Shown here: positions 34,412 to 43,040 of the stretch, in pieces
How the letters are laid out: the number at the start of each line of letters is the position of its first letter
Numbering within the stretch: the stretch's first letter is position 1
Source of the DNA: Candidatus Bathyarchaeota archaeon
GTDB lineage: Archaea > Thermoproteota > Bathyarchaeia > TCS64
Reading direction: 5' to 3'
DNA length: 57,750 nucleotides
Assembly (NCBI GenBank): GCA_017883585.1
Contig: JADGNG010000081.1
Coordinates: forward strand, 1 to 57,750
Program-made: the position numbers and the translations under genes
The notes under the pieces: generated by a model
Told to the model about the DNA's origin: nothing
What the model saw: only the letters and a program-made list of their open reading frames with translations
Database searches by the model: none

Positions 34412-35395
34412 ATGGAGACTCAACTTGACGTGAAGGGCCTAAAAACCTACTTCTTCACAGAGGCTGGCGTGGTCAAGGCCATTGATGGTTTAGACTTCCA
34501 AGTCGGTAAGGACGAGTCCGTCGGTCTTGTTGGTGAATCAGGCTCAGGGAAGACCGTGATGGGACTTTCTGTGTTCCGAATTGTTCCGCAGCCGGGGAAG
34601 ATTGTCGCGGGTTCGATCACATTTGAGGGAGAGGACCTACTCAAGAAGTCAGATGAGGAAATGAGGAAAATACGCGGTAAAAAGATCGCAATGACCTTCC
34701 AGGACCCGACAACCTCACTCGACCCACTGTACACGGTCGGTGACCAGCTCGTGGAAGTAATCAGGCAGCATGACAAGGAATTGTCGAAGAAGGAGGCGTG
34801 GGAGAAAGCTGAAAAACTCCTAGAGATGGTTCGCATCTCAGAGCCTAGCATTCGAGTTAAGGAGTACCCACATGAACTAAGCGGCGGGATGAAGCAACGC
34901 ATAGCTATCGCCCGCGCTCTTGCCTCTGGGCCATCCTTGCTCTTCGCAGACGAGCCCACAACCAACCTCGATGTCACAGTTCAGGCGCAGGTACTTGAGC
35001 TGATCAAGGACCTCAGGGAGAAGCAGAAGATGTCGCTCGTTATGATCACCCACGATATGGGTATAGTTGCCGAGATCACTCAGAGGGTTCAGGTGCTGTA
35101 TGCGGGCATGGTGGCAGAGGTCGGGGAGACGCACTCCCTATTCAGGAAACCTCAGCATCCCTACACGGAGGCTCTTCTGCAGGCCGTCCCAAGGATCGAC
35201 CAGCGTAAAGAACTTAGGGTGATCCCTGGGAACATCCCCAATCTCATCAACCCACCGACTGGGTGCAGATTCCACCCACGGTGCCCATATGCTAAGGACA
35301 TCTGCGCTGAGAAGGTCCCACCGCTTGAACTGACAGATAGGGGGCACCTCTCTGCGTGTCACTTCTGGCGCACCCTCTCGCTTAGTGGAGCGTGA
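34412..35395 (+). CDS. ABC transporter ATPase, DppD/OppD type
   Basis: 327 residues. Walker A GESGSGKT, Q-loop TFQDPTTSLDP, signature LSGGMKQR, Walker B LLFADEPTTNLD and the switch His in ITHDMG are all present. The C-terminal oligopeptide region has the Cys set GCRFHPRCPYAKDIC and a final SACHF Cys, the four-cysteine pattern shown in other Opp ATPases to hold an iron-sulfur cluster. Its stop overlaps the next ATPase start (GTGA). Confidence 0.94.
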   Translation: METQLDVKGLKTYFFTEAGVVKAIDGLDFQVGKDESVGLVGESGSGKTVMGLSVFRIVPQPGKIVAGSITFEGEDLLKKSDEEMRKIRGKKIAMTFQDPTTSLDPLYTVGDQLVEVIRQHDKELSKKEAWEKAEKLLEMVRISEPSIRVKEYPHELSGGMKQRIAIARALASGPSLLFADEPTTNLDVTVQAQVLELIKDLREKQKMSLVMITHDMGIVAEITQRVQVLYAGMVAEVGETHSLFRKPQHPYTEALLQAVPRIDQRKELRVIPGNIPNLINPPTGCRFHPRCPYAKDICAEKVPPLELTDRGHLSACHFWRTLSLSGA

Positions 35396-36405
35396 TAAAG
35401 ATGGAAAACAACAGTGCGAACCTTCTTGAGATCAGGAACCTCGTCAAATACTTCCCGGTTTACACGAGGGGCATACTCCTGAAGAACCAGACAGGGGCAG
35501 TTCACGCGGTAGACGACGTCTCCATTTACATCGGAAAGGGCGAGAACCTCGGTTTAGTGGGTGAGAGCGGGTGCGGTAAGACCACATTGGGTAAGACCCT
35601 TATGTATCTTGAGGAACCCGACAAGGGTCAGATAATCTATGATGGCATAGATCTGGTGAAGGCGTTCCGCTCAAAGAACAGTGCGGAGATGCGCACGGTC
35701 CGCTACGGTATTCAGATGGTCTTCCAGAACCCTTACACCTCCCTCGATCCTAGGATGACGGTATACGACATACTCAGCGAGCCCTTTATCATACACAAGA
35801 ATATTGAGAAGAAGGAATGGAAGAACAGGGTCTACGATCTTCTCAAGATGGTCAACCTAGAGGAATACCACGCCGAGAGGTACCCACACGAGTTCAGTGG
35901 AGGTCAGAGGCAACGAATAGCGATCGCCCGAGCCCTAGCCGTGGATCCGAAGCTCATCGTCGCCGACGAGCCCGTCTCATCCCTCGACGTCTCCATCAGG
36001 GCGCAGATTCTAAACCTCCTCACCGACCTCCAGGAGAAGAAGGGACTCTCCTATCTCTACATCTCACATGATCTCAGCTCGGTCAGGCAGATCACCAACC
36101 GCGTCGCCGTCATGTACCTCGGGAAGATATTTGAGACGGCGAAGACGGACGAAGTATTCACCAAGCCTCTGAACCCTTACACTATTGCGCTTCTCGCTGC
36201 GATACCAATCCCGGACCCGGAGAAGCAGAGGACGAAGATAATCCTCCCAGGCGAGGTACCAAGTGCTATGAACCCACCCCCAGGTTGCCGCTTCAATCCA
36301 AGGTGCCCCTACGCGACGGATCTATGCAAGCAAAAGGAGCCTACCCTCAGGGAGATAGTTCCGGGCCACTTCTCCGCCTGCCACTACAGTGAAAAGTTCC
36401 TTTAA
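35392..36405 (+). CDS. ABC transporter ATPase, DppF/OppF type
   Basis: 337 residues from GTG 35392, which overlaps the preceding stop; ATG 35401 is the alternative. Walker A GESGCGKT, Q-loop VFQNPYTSLDP, signature FSGGQRQR, Walker B LIVADEPVSSLD, switch His ISHDLS. The C-terminal cysteines (GCRFNPRCPYATDLC, SACHYS) again fit the Opp cluster pattern. Completes the DppB-C-D-F set, with the binding protein divergent. Confidence 0.94.
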   Translation: MIKMENNSANLLEIRNLVKYFPVYTRGILLKNQTGAVHAVDDVSIYIGKGENLGLVGESGCGKTTLGKTLMYLEEPDKGQIIYDGIDLVKAFRSKNSAEMRTVRYGIQMVFQNPYTSLDPRMTVYDILSEPFIIHKNIEKKEWKNRVYDLLKMVNLEEYHAERYPHEFSGGQRQRIAIARALAVDPKLIVADEPVSSLDVSIRAQILNLLTDLQEKKGLSYLYISHDLSSVRQITNRVAVMYLGKIFETAKTDEVFTKPLNPYTIALLAAIPIPDPEKQRTKIILPGEVPSAMNPPPGCRFNPRCPYATDLCKQKEPTLREIVPGHFSACHYSEKFL

Positions 36406-36470
36406 CATACAAAGAACTGAGGTGAGCAACGATCCGCCGACTGAGACTCCTAGGGAACTTACTCACAATT

Positions 36471-36980
36471 ATGGGCATACTAGTTGTCTTCTCCTCGACG
36501 ATCCTCCCGATAGTGAAACTGCCGCAGACCCTCACAAAGACGGGTCCAAGCGTGAATCTATCACAATATACAAGCTACTGGATAGACACCTTCGTCTTGC
36601 CGACGATCGACAACGACACGGAGGTCACCGTAATGCTCAGGGGTGACCATCAGGGGGGTCTCGGGATCACGATCATATCATTCAGGGATGGTGCGGCGGT
36701 CATCGGCGCGTTACCCATAATCAACTACATTGAGGAGCCCTCCCAGCAAACGTTCACAATCTCCGCGAAGACCAACATGAAATCTGATTACTTCGTCTCG
36801 GTTGTGAGCATCAGGAACAACTACACGCTGACGATCAACTCGGTCTGGTCGCCGTTCGACAGCCTCAGACCATACTTGTACCTCGGGATTAGTGCCATCC
36901 CGGCGGGACTGCTCCTGATCTACTACGACAGGATCGTGGAGAAACGCGACCGCATGTACAAGAACGCCGAAAACGCTTGA
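36471..36980 (+). CDS. Membrane protein with extracellular beta domain, function unknown
   Basis: 169 residues. Signal anchor at the N-terminus (VVFSSTILPIVKLP), an outside domain with sequons NLS, NDT and NYT, then a C-terminal helix (about 137-155) and a short basic tail. This helix-domain-helix layout recurs in archaeal surface proteins of unknown role. It follows the ATPase gene by 65 bases on the same strand and may be an accessory of the transporter. ATG 36471 is chosen; the frame is open for 16 codons upstream, without a better start. Confidence 0.6.
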   Translation: MGILVVFSSTILPIVKLPQTLTKTGPSVNLSQYTSYWIDTFVLPTIDNDTEVTVMLRGDHQGGLGITIISFRDGAAVIGALPIINYIEEPSQQTFTISAKTNMKSDYFVSVVSIRNNYTLTINSVWSPFDSLRPYLYLGISAIPAGLLLIYYDRIVEKRDRMYKNAENA

Positions 36981-37214
36981 GTTTAGACTCTACCATAGAC
37001 CACTTTTCTATGGGAGAGATTTACATGGAGCAGTTAAGCTATCTCGCTAATCTAATGTGGTTTTAGGTCAAAACTCTGATAGCGGTAGGAAAATAGTTCG
37101 AGTAGTAGGCGTTCAGCCTATAATTAACCCTTTTTAAGCAATAACGGTCTGCTTCTTAGCCGAAAATGATTAAATCTGTGAAAGGTGAGATTTTATTATT
37201 ATCTAGAGGATGAT

Positions 37215-38300
37215 ATGAAAATGGCGAGCGGATCTTCCGGCGAGGTCGTTCACTGTCCCAACTGCAAGGAGGACGTGCCTAAAACACTGTATTGCCTGAA
37301 CTGCGGCTTCCCACTCTACAAGGAGGAGCAGCCAAAGCAGGAGAAGGTGGAGCAGACCGAGACTAAACAAAAGCCCGTTGTCCCTGACGAGGACGCAGTC
37401 ATAATCGTGGATGAGCCCGAGGTGGCGAAGCCCGAGCCGATGCCTGAGCCAACCCCAGAGCTACCTCAGGAAGCAAAGCCGGTCGAGCCAATTCTAACAC
37501 CTCCTCCGGCTACAGTTGAGACGACGCCTGAGCCACCGGTAGTCGAGGTGAAGGTGGAGATGACACCAGAACCAACCCCAGTGGTGGTTGAGGAACCCAA
37601 GACGGTTGATATCGCCCCGCCAGTAGTTGAAACTCTATCGCCAATGCCCCAACCCGAGCCGGTTGAAGCCCCGAGCGATCCCTTATCTACGGGCACCGAG
37701 GCATCAGAGATCAAGGCGGTTGAGATGGTGGAAGAGTACCAGGATGAGACACAAGGCAAGGTATACGTCCCCGACTCCCTCTCCAAGGATCTAATAGAAA
37801 ACCTCGCGAAGAACATTGCCCTCAAGCTCAAACTGGTGAAGCTCTACAGGGACGGCGTAGTCAAGGAGGAAACATTCACAAAGATATTCGACGAGTACTC
37901 GAGGGAGGGTAAGATCTGGTCGAGTCGCCGCGAGGAGCTTCTCAAGAAGCACTCAGACGATGTCGAGGAGATCGAGGACGAATACGCGAATGCCTCCGAG
38001 GCACTGGAGCTCCTAGAGATCAAGAAGTCAATAGGCGATGTCTCAGAGCTGGAGTATGAGGCGAAGGCCCCCGGCTACAGATGGGACATAGACCACTTCG
38101 ACTTCCTCGTCGCGGATAAGAAGAACAGAATCGCCTACCTCGAGAACGTGGGCGGCTCCATGTCCAATGAGGAGCTGAAGGAGCTACAGGAGCTCGCCAG
38201 CTTAGAGTACAATACTCTCGACGCCCTGCAGATATCTAGGGACGAGACCCTCTCAAGCATCAAGGAGAGCCTCTACGAGGTCATTAAAGTTCTCGGTTAA
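37215..38300 (+). CDS. Zinc-ribbon protein with Pro/Glu-rich linker and coiled coil, function unknown
   Basis: About 361 residues from ATG 37215 (AGAGGATGAT ahead of it). The start region has a zinc ribbon HCPNC...YCLNCGFPLY (two CxxC pairs), then about 110 residues of Pro, Glu, Val and Thr repeats (PEPTPEL, PEPPVVEV, PEPTPVVVEEP), then a charged helical domain of about 170 residues. The C-terminal helix (ELKELQELASLEYNTLDALQ) is strongly heptad-like. No membrane segment. The layout resembles archaeal adaptor or membrane-remodelling-type proteins such as CdvA-like scaffolds, but I cannot assign it. Single gene. Confidence 0.65.
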   Translation: MKMASGSSGEVVHCPNCKEDVPKTLYCLNCGFPLYKEEQPKQEKVEQTETKQKPVVPDEDAVIIVDEPEVAKPEPMPEPTPELPQEAKPVEPILTPPPATVETTPEPPVVEVKVEMTPEPTPVVVEEPKTVDIAPPVVETLSPMPQPEPVEAPSDPLSTGTEASEIKAVEMVEEYQDETQGKVYVPDSLSKDLIENLAKNIALKLKLVKLYRDGVVKEETFTKIFDEYSREGKIWSSRREELLKKHSDDVEEIEDEYANASEALELLEIKKSIGDVSELEYEAKAPGYRWDIDHFDFLVADKKNRIAYLENVGGSMSNEELKELQELASLEYNTLDALQISRDETLSSIKESLYEVIKVLG

Positions 38301-38370
38301 GTTCATTTATTTACCGGTAATAGATTGTTTTATACAAAATACTACGGTTGTTAATAGCGCCTATTCTTAT

Positions 38371-38383
38371 TCTTAAATTAAAA
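38371..38383 (+). promoter_or_regulatory. TATA-like box ahead of a possible non-coding RNA
   Basis: CTTAAATTAAAAC lies about 25 bases before the GC-rich structured stretch that begins near 38400. It may instead belong to nothing; there is no open reading frame starting below it until 38551. Confidence 0.3.
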
Positions 38384-38389
38384 CGCGCG

Positions 38390-38520
38390 CGCGGTTCAGT
38401 GTCTTATGTCGACCATAGTAGGATAATAGATATCGAGCCACAGTCAGTAAAGCTGGTCGACTCGCCGAAGGCCAAAGCCTGAAACCAGACTCTGGAATGG
38501 TTGCGATCTGATAAGTGACT
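38390..38520 (+). ncRNA. Candidate structured RNA in the AT-rich gap
   Basis: Between the zinc-ribbon gene and the acyltransferase gene lies a GC-richer stretch that can fold. GTCGACCA (38408-38415) pairs exactly with TGGTCGAC (38454-38461). GGC-CAAA-GCC and AACCA...TGGTT with an inner CCAGA-C-TCTGG follow. A TATA-like box sits upstream. I recognise no tRNA, SRP, RNase P or C/D-box pattern, so this is only a candidate. Confidence 0.3.
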
Positions 38521-38521
38521 C

Positions 38522-38531
38522 TATTTAAAAA
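38522..38531 (+). promoter_or_regulatory. TATA-like box of the acyltransferase gene
   Basis: TATTTAAAAA lies 20-29 bases before ATG 38551, matching a leaderless start. Confidence 0.45.
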
Positions 38532-38550
38532 AAACTTACACTCTTCGTAG

Positions 38551-39093
38551 ATGCTTGGCTGGAATCGTTATTACCCAGATTGGAAGCCTATATGTGTTAG
38601 AGAAGCGATGGCAGACGTCATTCAACACATAGGTAAGAACGTCAAGCTTGGTAGAAACGTGCGGATGTGGCACTTCACCTACGTCGGGGACAATACGGAG
38701 ATCGGGGACGACACGAAGATCGGGTCACTCGTGCACATCGATTACGGCGTGAAGATAGGGAACCGTTGTAAGATAGAGGGCTCCGCCTACATCCCCCCGC
38801 TCACGGTGATCGGAGACGACGTCTTCGTCGGCCCCGGTGTCATATTCACAAACGACCCCTACCCGTTGTCGCCGAAGATGGTAGGCGTTAAGGTAATGAA
38901 CGGCGCCATCATCTGTGCTGGTTCGATGCTGAAGGCAGGGGTCACGATAGGAAAGAGTGCCGTTGTGGGTTTCGGCTCCGTCGTGACAAAAGACGTGCCC
39001 CCTGAGACAGTGGTCTTCGGCAACCCTGCGAAACCGAGGATGACCCTCGCTGAGTACCTAGAGAAAAAAAGAGCGTGGGAAGAAGCAAAATAA
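38551..39093 (+). CDS. Left-handed beta-helix (hexapeptide) acyltransferase
   Basis: 180 residues. Repeated hexapeptides (IGKNVKLGRNVRMWH, IGDDTKIGSLVHI, IGDDVFVGPGVIF, IGKSAVVGFGSVV) form the beta helix, and the catalytic-loop His region is FTNDPYP-like. The C-terminal GNPAKP is typical of the WbbJ/WlbB/PglD sugar O- or N-acetyltransferases. Likely decorates a nucleotide sugar for a surface polysaccharide or glycoprotein, in line with the two glycosyltransferases that follow. ATG 38551 lies below a TATA box; ATG 38608 (MADVIQ) would give a shorter protein closer to family start. Confidence 0.88.
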   Translation: MLGWNRYYPDWKPICVREAMADVIQHIGKNVKLGRNVRMWHFTYVGDNTEIGDDTKIGSLVHIDYGVKIGNRCKIEGSAYIPPLTVIGDDVFVGPGVIFTNDPYPLSPKMVGVKVMNGAIICAGSMLKAGVTIGKSAVVGFGSVVTKDVPPETVVFGNPAKPRMTLAEYLEKKRAWEEAK

Positions 39094-39220
39094 TAAAATT
39101 TTCTGAGGATTAACTAAGAACAATAGGAATTATTAATTCTCATTTTAATATTTTTTTTAAACATACTAGTATCTGTATATTTAGAAAATAAGCTCTTGTG
39201 AGTAAGTAGTGTGCAGCATT

Positions 39221-40024
39221 TTAATCTAGGTTGAATCCATACTTGTACCAAACAAAATTTTCTCCTTCTAAACCTAAATCAATACTGTTTTTATCTATAA
39301 CTGACTCTCTTGAGTACTTACTTATATCAATAATATTTCTCTCTGAGAGAGATAATATCTTAGCTAATAGATAAATTGGTATTTTTTTACTAAAACCCTT
39401 TTTTCTAATTAATCCTCGTAAGGTAATTCGATGTAATGCAAATAAGTCTTCAAGAATACGAATTCTTCTTTTTAATCTGTGAGGTATCTTACTTGTTTTA
39501 TCCTTTTTTGTAACCAAATGGATGTTACGGTTCGTTTCATAACCATACCATTTTGCACTTCCAGCTAAGGTGAGGCGAATCCAAAGGTCTAGATCTTCGC
39601 TCCAATTAAGATCATTCCAGCCTCCCACAGCCTCCAATACATTTCTCGGAAAAATAGAGTTGCCCGCTATTACAGCATATTCAGGTTTATTTCTCTCATG
39701 CCAAACAAACAGTTTTCTGAGCCCTTCATTATACAAGGCATCTAAATCAAACTGAATTAGATATTTTCCTGAACTGTTCAAGAAAGCTATTTGTCTTCCC
39801 TTTCCTCGGGTTGATTTTTTTGAAATAACTTTTAGATTCATAAAGAATGGTGCGAATTGTTCAATAGCCTCTCTTGTTCCATCTTTAGATTCGTTGTCGC
39901 AGATGATCAACTCCATATTTTTAGTGTCGAGCATGTGAATAATGCTCTCTAAGCATGGTTTAATTGTTTCAACGGTATTGTAAGAAGTTCCAATCAGCGA
40001 ATATTCAACAGACGTGGGAACCAA
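39221..40024 (-). CDS. Glycosyltransferase family 2 protein
   Basis: 267 residues, AT-rich. GT-A fold: the EYSLIGTSYNTVETIKPCL start, ELIICDNESKDGTREAI, and the DxD-type metal motif FDLDALY. The acceptor-loop motif WSEDLDLWIRL (ED) supplies the catalytic base. Adds a sugar to a lipid-linked or protein glycan. The only good start is TTG 40024. Codon use is far more AT-rich than in the genes outside 38.3-41.3 kb, which suggests acquisition. Confidence 0.85.
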   Translation of the reverse strand: MVPTSVEYSLIGTSYNTVETIKPCLESIIHMLDTKNMELIICDNESKDGTREAIEQFAPFFMNLKVISKKSTRGKGRQIAFLNSSGKYLIQFDLDALYNEGLRKLFVWHERNKPEYAVIAGNSIFPRNVLEAVGGWNDLNWSEDLDLWIRLTLAGSAKWYGYETNRNIHLVTKKDKTSKIPHRLKRRIRILEDLFALHRITLRGLIRKKGFSKKIPIYLLAKILSLSERNIIDISKYSRESVIDKNSIDLGLEGENFVWYKYGFNLD

Positions 40025-40179
40025 CCATTATAACTCTATGCACTTTTTAAAATATTTTTGCGTTCATTATTTACTCATATAATATTTAGAAGATTCTTTA
40101 ATCATTTGGAATAATTTGATAAATCCTTTTGGAGACAAAATTTATTTAACTTTAGGAATGAAGGGGTATATGAAATAAT

Positions 40180-41214
40180 TTGAAAATATTACATGTGGGG
40201 AATACAGCGAACATCGCATATTATTTAAGTTATTATCTTACTAAAAACTTTAATGTCAAATCGGATATTCTTCAAACTAAGAATCCCAGAAATGAATTTG
40301 CATACAAAATGATTTATGGATATGAATCAGGTAATCCACTCAATCAAGAAATAAAATGGTATCATTCGGATTATTTTAAACGAATTAAAGATTTCAAGAT
40401 AATTAAAGATGAAAAATATGATATTCTTCATATACACACTGGTGGAAGTTTAATTAATACTATGTTATGTAAATTTTCAGGAAAAAAGACTATTATACAT
40501 TATCATGGCTCTGACTTAAGAGAAAACAACTATAAAAATAATATTGTCAAGTCATTAAATAAAATAATTAAATATGACTATACATTTATAAGTACACCTG
40601 ATTTAGCAAAATATATAAATGATGTAAATTTTATGTATCTTCCTAATCCATTAGATCCTAATTTATTAATTAATAACACAATTAATGAAGAAAAATATAT
40701 TTTTTTCCCAACAAGACATGACGAAAAAACAAAAAAAACCTCCATTGCATTTGAAGCATGGAATATTTTAAAAAAATATGACAAAGATATTACATTAAGA
40801 ACGATTAAATGGGGATCAAACTGGGAATATTTAAAAGAAATTAATAAAAATGAACCTAGAGTAATATGGATGGATCCCTTGAATAGAAGTGATTATATAA
40901 AAACTTTAATGAATGCCTCAATCATTTGGGGACAATTTGAACTAGGTATTATGTCATTAATTGAACTCGAAACTCTATATATAAATAAACCTCTAATAAC
41001 ATATATAAATAATGAATTATATAACGACTTAAGTGATTATAGTAACCTAAAAGCGAAAAGTACTAAGGAGATATTTGAAGAAACATTAAATATCATTAAG
41101 AATATTGATAGATATGATGGAAGATATTTAAATTATTGGGTTAATAAACATCATAATAGTAGAGAGATTTCAAAAAATATTTATGACGTTTATAAGAAAA
41201 TTGTTGAAAAATAG
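40180..41214 (+). CDS. Glycosyltransferase (GT4/GT-B-like), very AT-rich
   Basis: 344 residues. GT-B layout: N-terminal KILHVGNTANIAYYLSYYL, a central KKTIIHYHGSDLR that matches the glycosyltransferase-4 domain, then a C-terminal half with YIFFPTRHDEKTKKTS and IWGQFELGIMSLIELETLYI (E-x7-E-like pattern). Lys- and Asn-rich from A-heavy codons. Start TTG 40180. Faces away from the GT2 gene at 39221. Donor and acceptor unknown. Confidence 0.8.
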   Translation: MKILHVGNTANIAYYLSYYLTKNFNVKSDILQTKNPRNEFAYKMIYGYESGNPLNQEIKWYHSDYFKRIKDFKIIKDEKYDILHIHTGGSLINTMLCKFSGKKTIIHYHGSDLRENNYKNNIVKSLNKIIKYDYTFISTPDLAKYINDVNFMYLPNPLDPNLLINNTINEEKYIFFPTRHDEKTKKTSIAFEAWNILKKYDKDITLRTIKWGSNWEYLKEINKNEPRVIWMDPLNRSDYIKTLMNASIIWGQFELGIMSLIELETLYINKPLITYINNELYNDLSDYSNLKAKSTKEIFEETLNIIKNIDRYDGRYLNYWVNKHHNSREISKNIYDVYKKIVEK

Positions 41215-41341
41215 GCATGTGTCATCTATAACTCCGAATGTAATTGTTCTAAAAGCGTAGATCCAGATAATTGATCTCCTAGCCATGTCCTTTCTTAAGT
41301 TCGATAGAATAAGGGGTAGCAGCGTTAAATGGTTTTACGAT

Positions 41342-42586
41342 TTAACCTAATATCGTCGATGGTTGTGCCCCTCTTGCTGCGAGGATGAGGCAGATGAGAG
41401 CACCAAAGCCAGCACCAACCATCGTATACCATACGAGATTGAATGAATAGGCATCGATCACCGCTCCGAGCAACGTTGACCATAATGAGCTTACACCGAA
41501 GCCGAAAGTGAAGAAGAGTCCGAGTAGTATGTCACGCTCGGCAGCGGATGCTGATCTGGCGAGGTGTGCTTGTAGGAGGCTGCTCATGCTGAAGGTGGTC
41601 ATTGAGAGGATGAAGAGGTGGGGAATGAGTAGCAGGTTGAAGTTGGTGTAGAAGGTGAGGAAAAAGATCATGGTGGTGGTAGTCACGAGGGAGAGCATTG
41701 CGATTCTCAGGTATCCTCTCTGATCTGCTATTTTCCCGAGGTAGATGGTCCCAAGCACACCGCCCACCGTAGCGAGGCTGCTGACGATGCCGGTAAATCC
41801 AACAGTGAGACCCAGCCCTTTAGTGGCGTCTCGCATGTAGACGGGAATCCATGTGGTCATCACTCCCATGCCGGTTCCGCCGGAGATGAATGCCTGAGCC
41901 ACGAGGATCGGGATCGCCCCCTTCACCTTAAGGGCCGACTTGATGTCATCGAGGAGCCTTCTATCCGACTGTTTTGCAACAGCCCTGTCTGCCGAGGCTT
42001 CGCCGCGTAGTCCCCAGAAGGCTATGATCCCAGCGACGACGAAGAGAAATGCGAGCAGATAGAATGCGGATCTCCACCCTGCGAGGACTGCTATTCCCGA
42101 GAGAAGAATAGGGCTTATGATATTTCCAACGTAGCCTAGGCCGTAGAACATTGAGAGGGCGCCGCCAACTCCCTTCCGCTCAAACTTGCTCCCGATTATC
42201 GAGCTACTCACCGGGTGAGTGCCGGCCTGACCTACTCCAGCCACGGCGTTGCCTGTTATCAATGCCTCGAAGCGCCCAGCTACCCCCGTCATGGCGCACC
42301 CAATCGATAGGAATAGGTTGGAGCCACTCAGGAGCATCCGCCGGGAGACCCAACGCCCTGCGACACTGTAGACCATCTGAAGGAATCCACCCAGAATGTT
42401 GGCTACGCCTACCATCAAGCCAATCTGCGTGTAGCTCAGACCGAGGTCCAGCTTGATGCTCTCGTAGAGGATCGGTGCACCCGAGAAGAGGTGTTGCGCG
42501 ACGTGGGAGATTGTGAGGGTTCCGAGGACGTGACGCTCAGACTTGCCAGTTGGTTGCTGTTCGCTGCTCAATTGGATCAACTGCAC
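41342..42586 (-). CDS. MFS transporter
   Basis: 414 residues, 12 helices. The early loop carries GRWVSRRMLL (the A-motif-like position between helices 2 and 3), and helix 4-5 has GNAVAGVGQAGTHPVSSSII. The second half repeats it with GKIADQRGYLR between helices 8 and 9. An opening of SHVAQHLFSGAPILYESIK is typical of the fosmidomycin-resistance/FSR-like branch, so drug or metabolite efflux is possible. Start GTG 42586. Not in an operon. Confidence 0.85.
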   Translation of the reverse strand: MQLIQLSSEQQPTGKSERHVLGTLTISHVAQHLFSGAPILYESIKLDLGLSYTQIGLMVGVANILGGFLQMVYSVAGRWVSRRMLLSGSNLFLSIGCAMTGVAGRFEALITGNAVAGVGQAGTHPVSSSIIGSKFERKGVGGALSMFYGLGYVGNIISPILLSGIAVLAGWRSAFYLLAFLFVVAGIIAFWGLRGEASADRAVAKQSDRRLLDDIKSALKVKGAIPILVAQAFISGGTGMGVMTTWIPVYMRDATKGLGLTVGFTGIVSSLATVGGVLGTIYLGKIADQRGYLRIAMLSLVTTTTMIFFLTFYTNFNLLLIPHLFILSMTTFSMSSLLQAHLARSASAAERDILLGLFFTFGFGVSSLWSTLLGAVIDAYSFNLVWYTMVGAGFGALICLILAARGAQPSTILG

Positions 42587-42712
42587 GGGTTGACTACCTC
42601 GCAGTCGAAGATGCGTTTAAGTTTACCCCGATCCTAAGCCGTATTCCCGCGACGACCATTAATTAGAAGGTGTTAAAGAGGGATTCGAACACTAATATTG
42701 TAGGGGAGAATA

Positions 42713-42937
42713 ATGAACACAGCATTTGTATTGATCAACGCGGAGATGGGGTCGGATCTCACCAAGGATTTGAAGGATATTCGTGAGGTCAAGGAGTTTT
42801 ATGGAGTCTATGGCGTGTATGACTACGTCGTGAGGCTAGAGGCCGAGACCATGGAGCAGCTAAAGGACGCCATCACGAACAAGATCAGGCGCATGAAGAA
42901 CGTCAGATCGACCCTGACGATGATGGTCATAGACTAA
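42713..42937 (+). CDS. Stand-alone Lrp/AsnC ligand-binding (RAM) domain protein
   Basis: 74 residues, a complete RAM domain without a helix-turn-helix: TAFVLINAEMGSDL, then EFYGVYGVYDYVVRLEA and the closing VRSTLTMMVI. Stand-alone RAM proteins bind amino acids or similar effectors, and may act by mixing with full-length Lrp partners. GGGGAG precedes ATG 42713 with good spacing. Single gene. Confidence 0.9.
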   Translation: MNTAFVLINAEMGSDLTKDLKDIREVKEFYGVYGVYDYVVRLEAETMEQLKDAITNKIRRMKNVRSTLTMMVID

Positions 42938-43040
42938 GGCAGAGTTGATGAGGGATTCATTTCCCTCCTGTGTTCTTAAAAGTCCGCATCTTTAAAACGG
43001 GCTTTGCAGGATTATTGTTAGAAGTTGGCGGTTATCACCG

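Larger units (their letters stand above)
38301..41340. other. AT-rich genomic island (surface-glycan genes)
   Basis: From the end of the zinc-ribbon gene to the MFS gene, base composition drops sharply in the genes and gaps from about 39.1 kb to 41.3 kb; the acyltransferase gene itself is less affected. No integrase, transposase, tRNA or flanking direct repeat is visible, so borders are judged by composition only. Surface-glycan genes are often exchanged this way. Confidence 0.6.
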
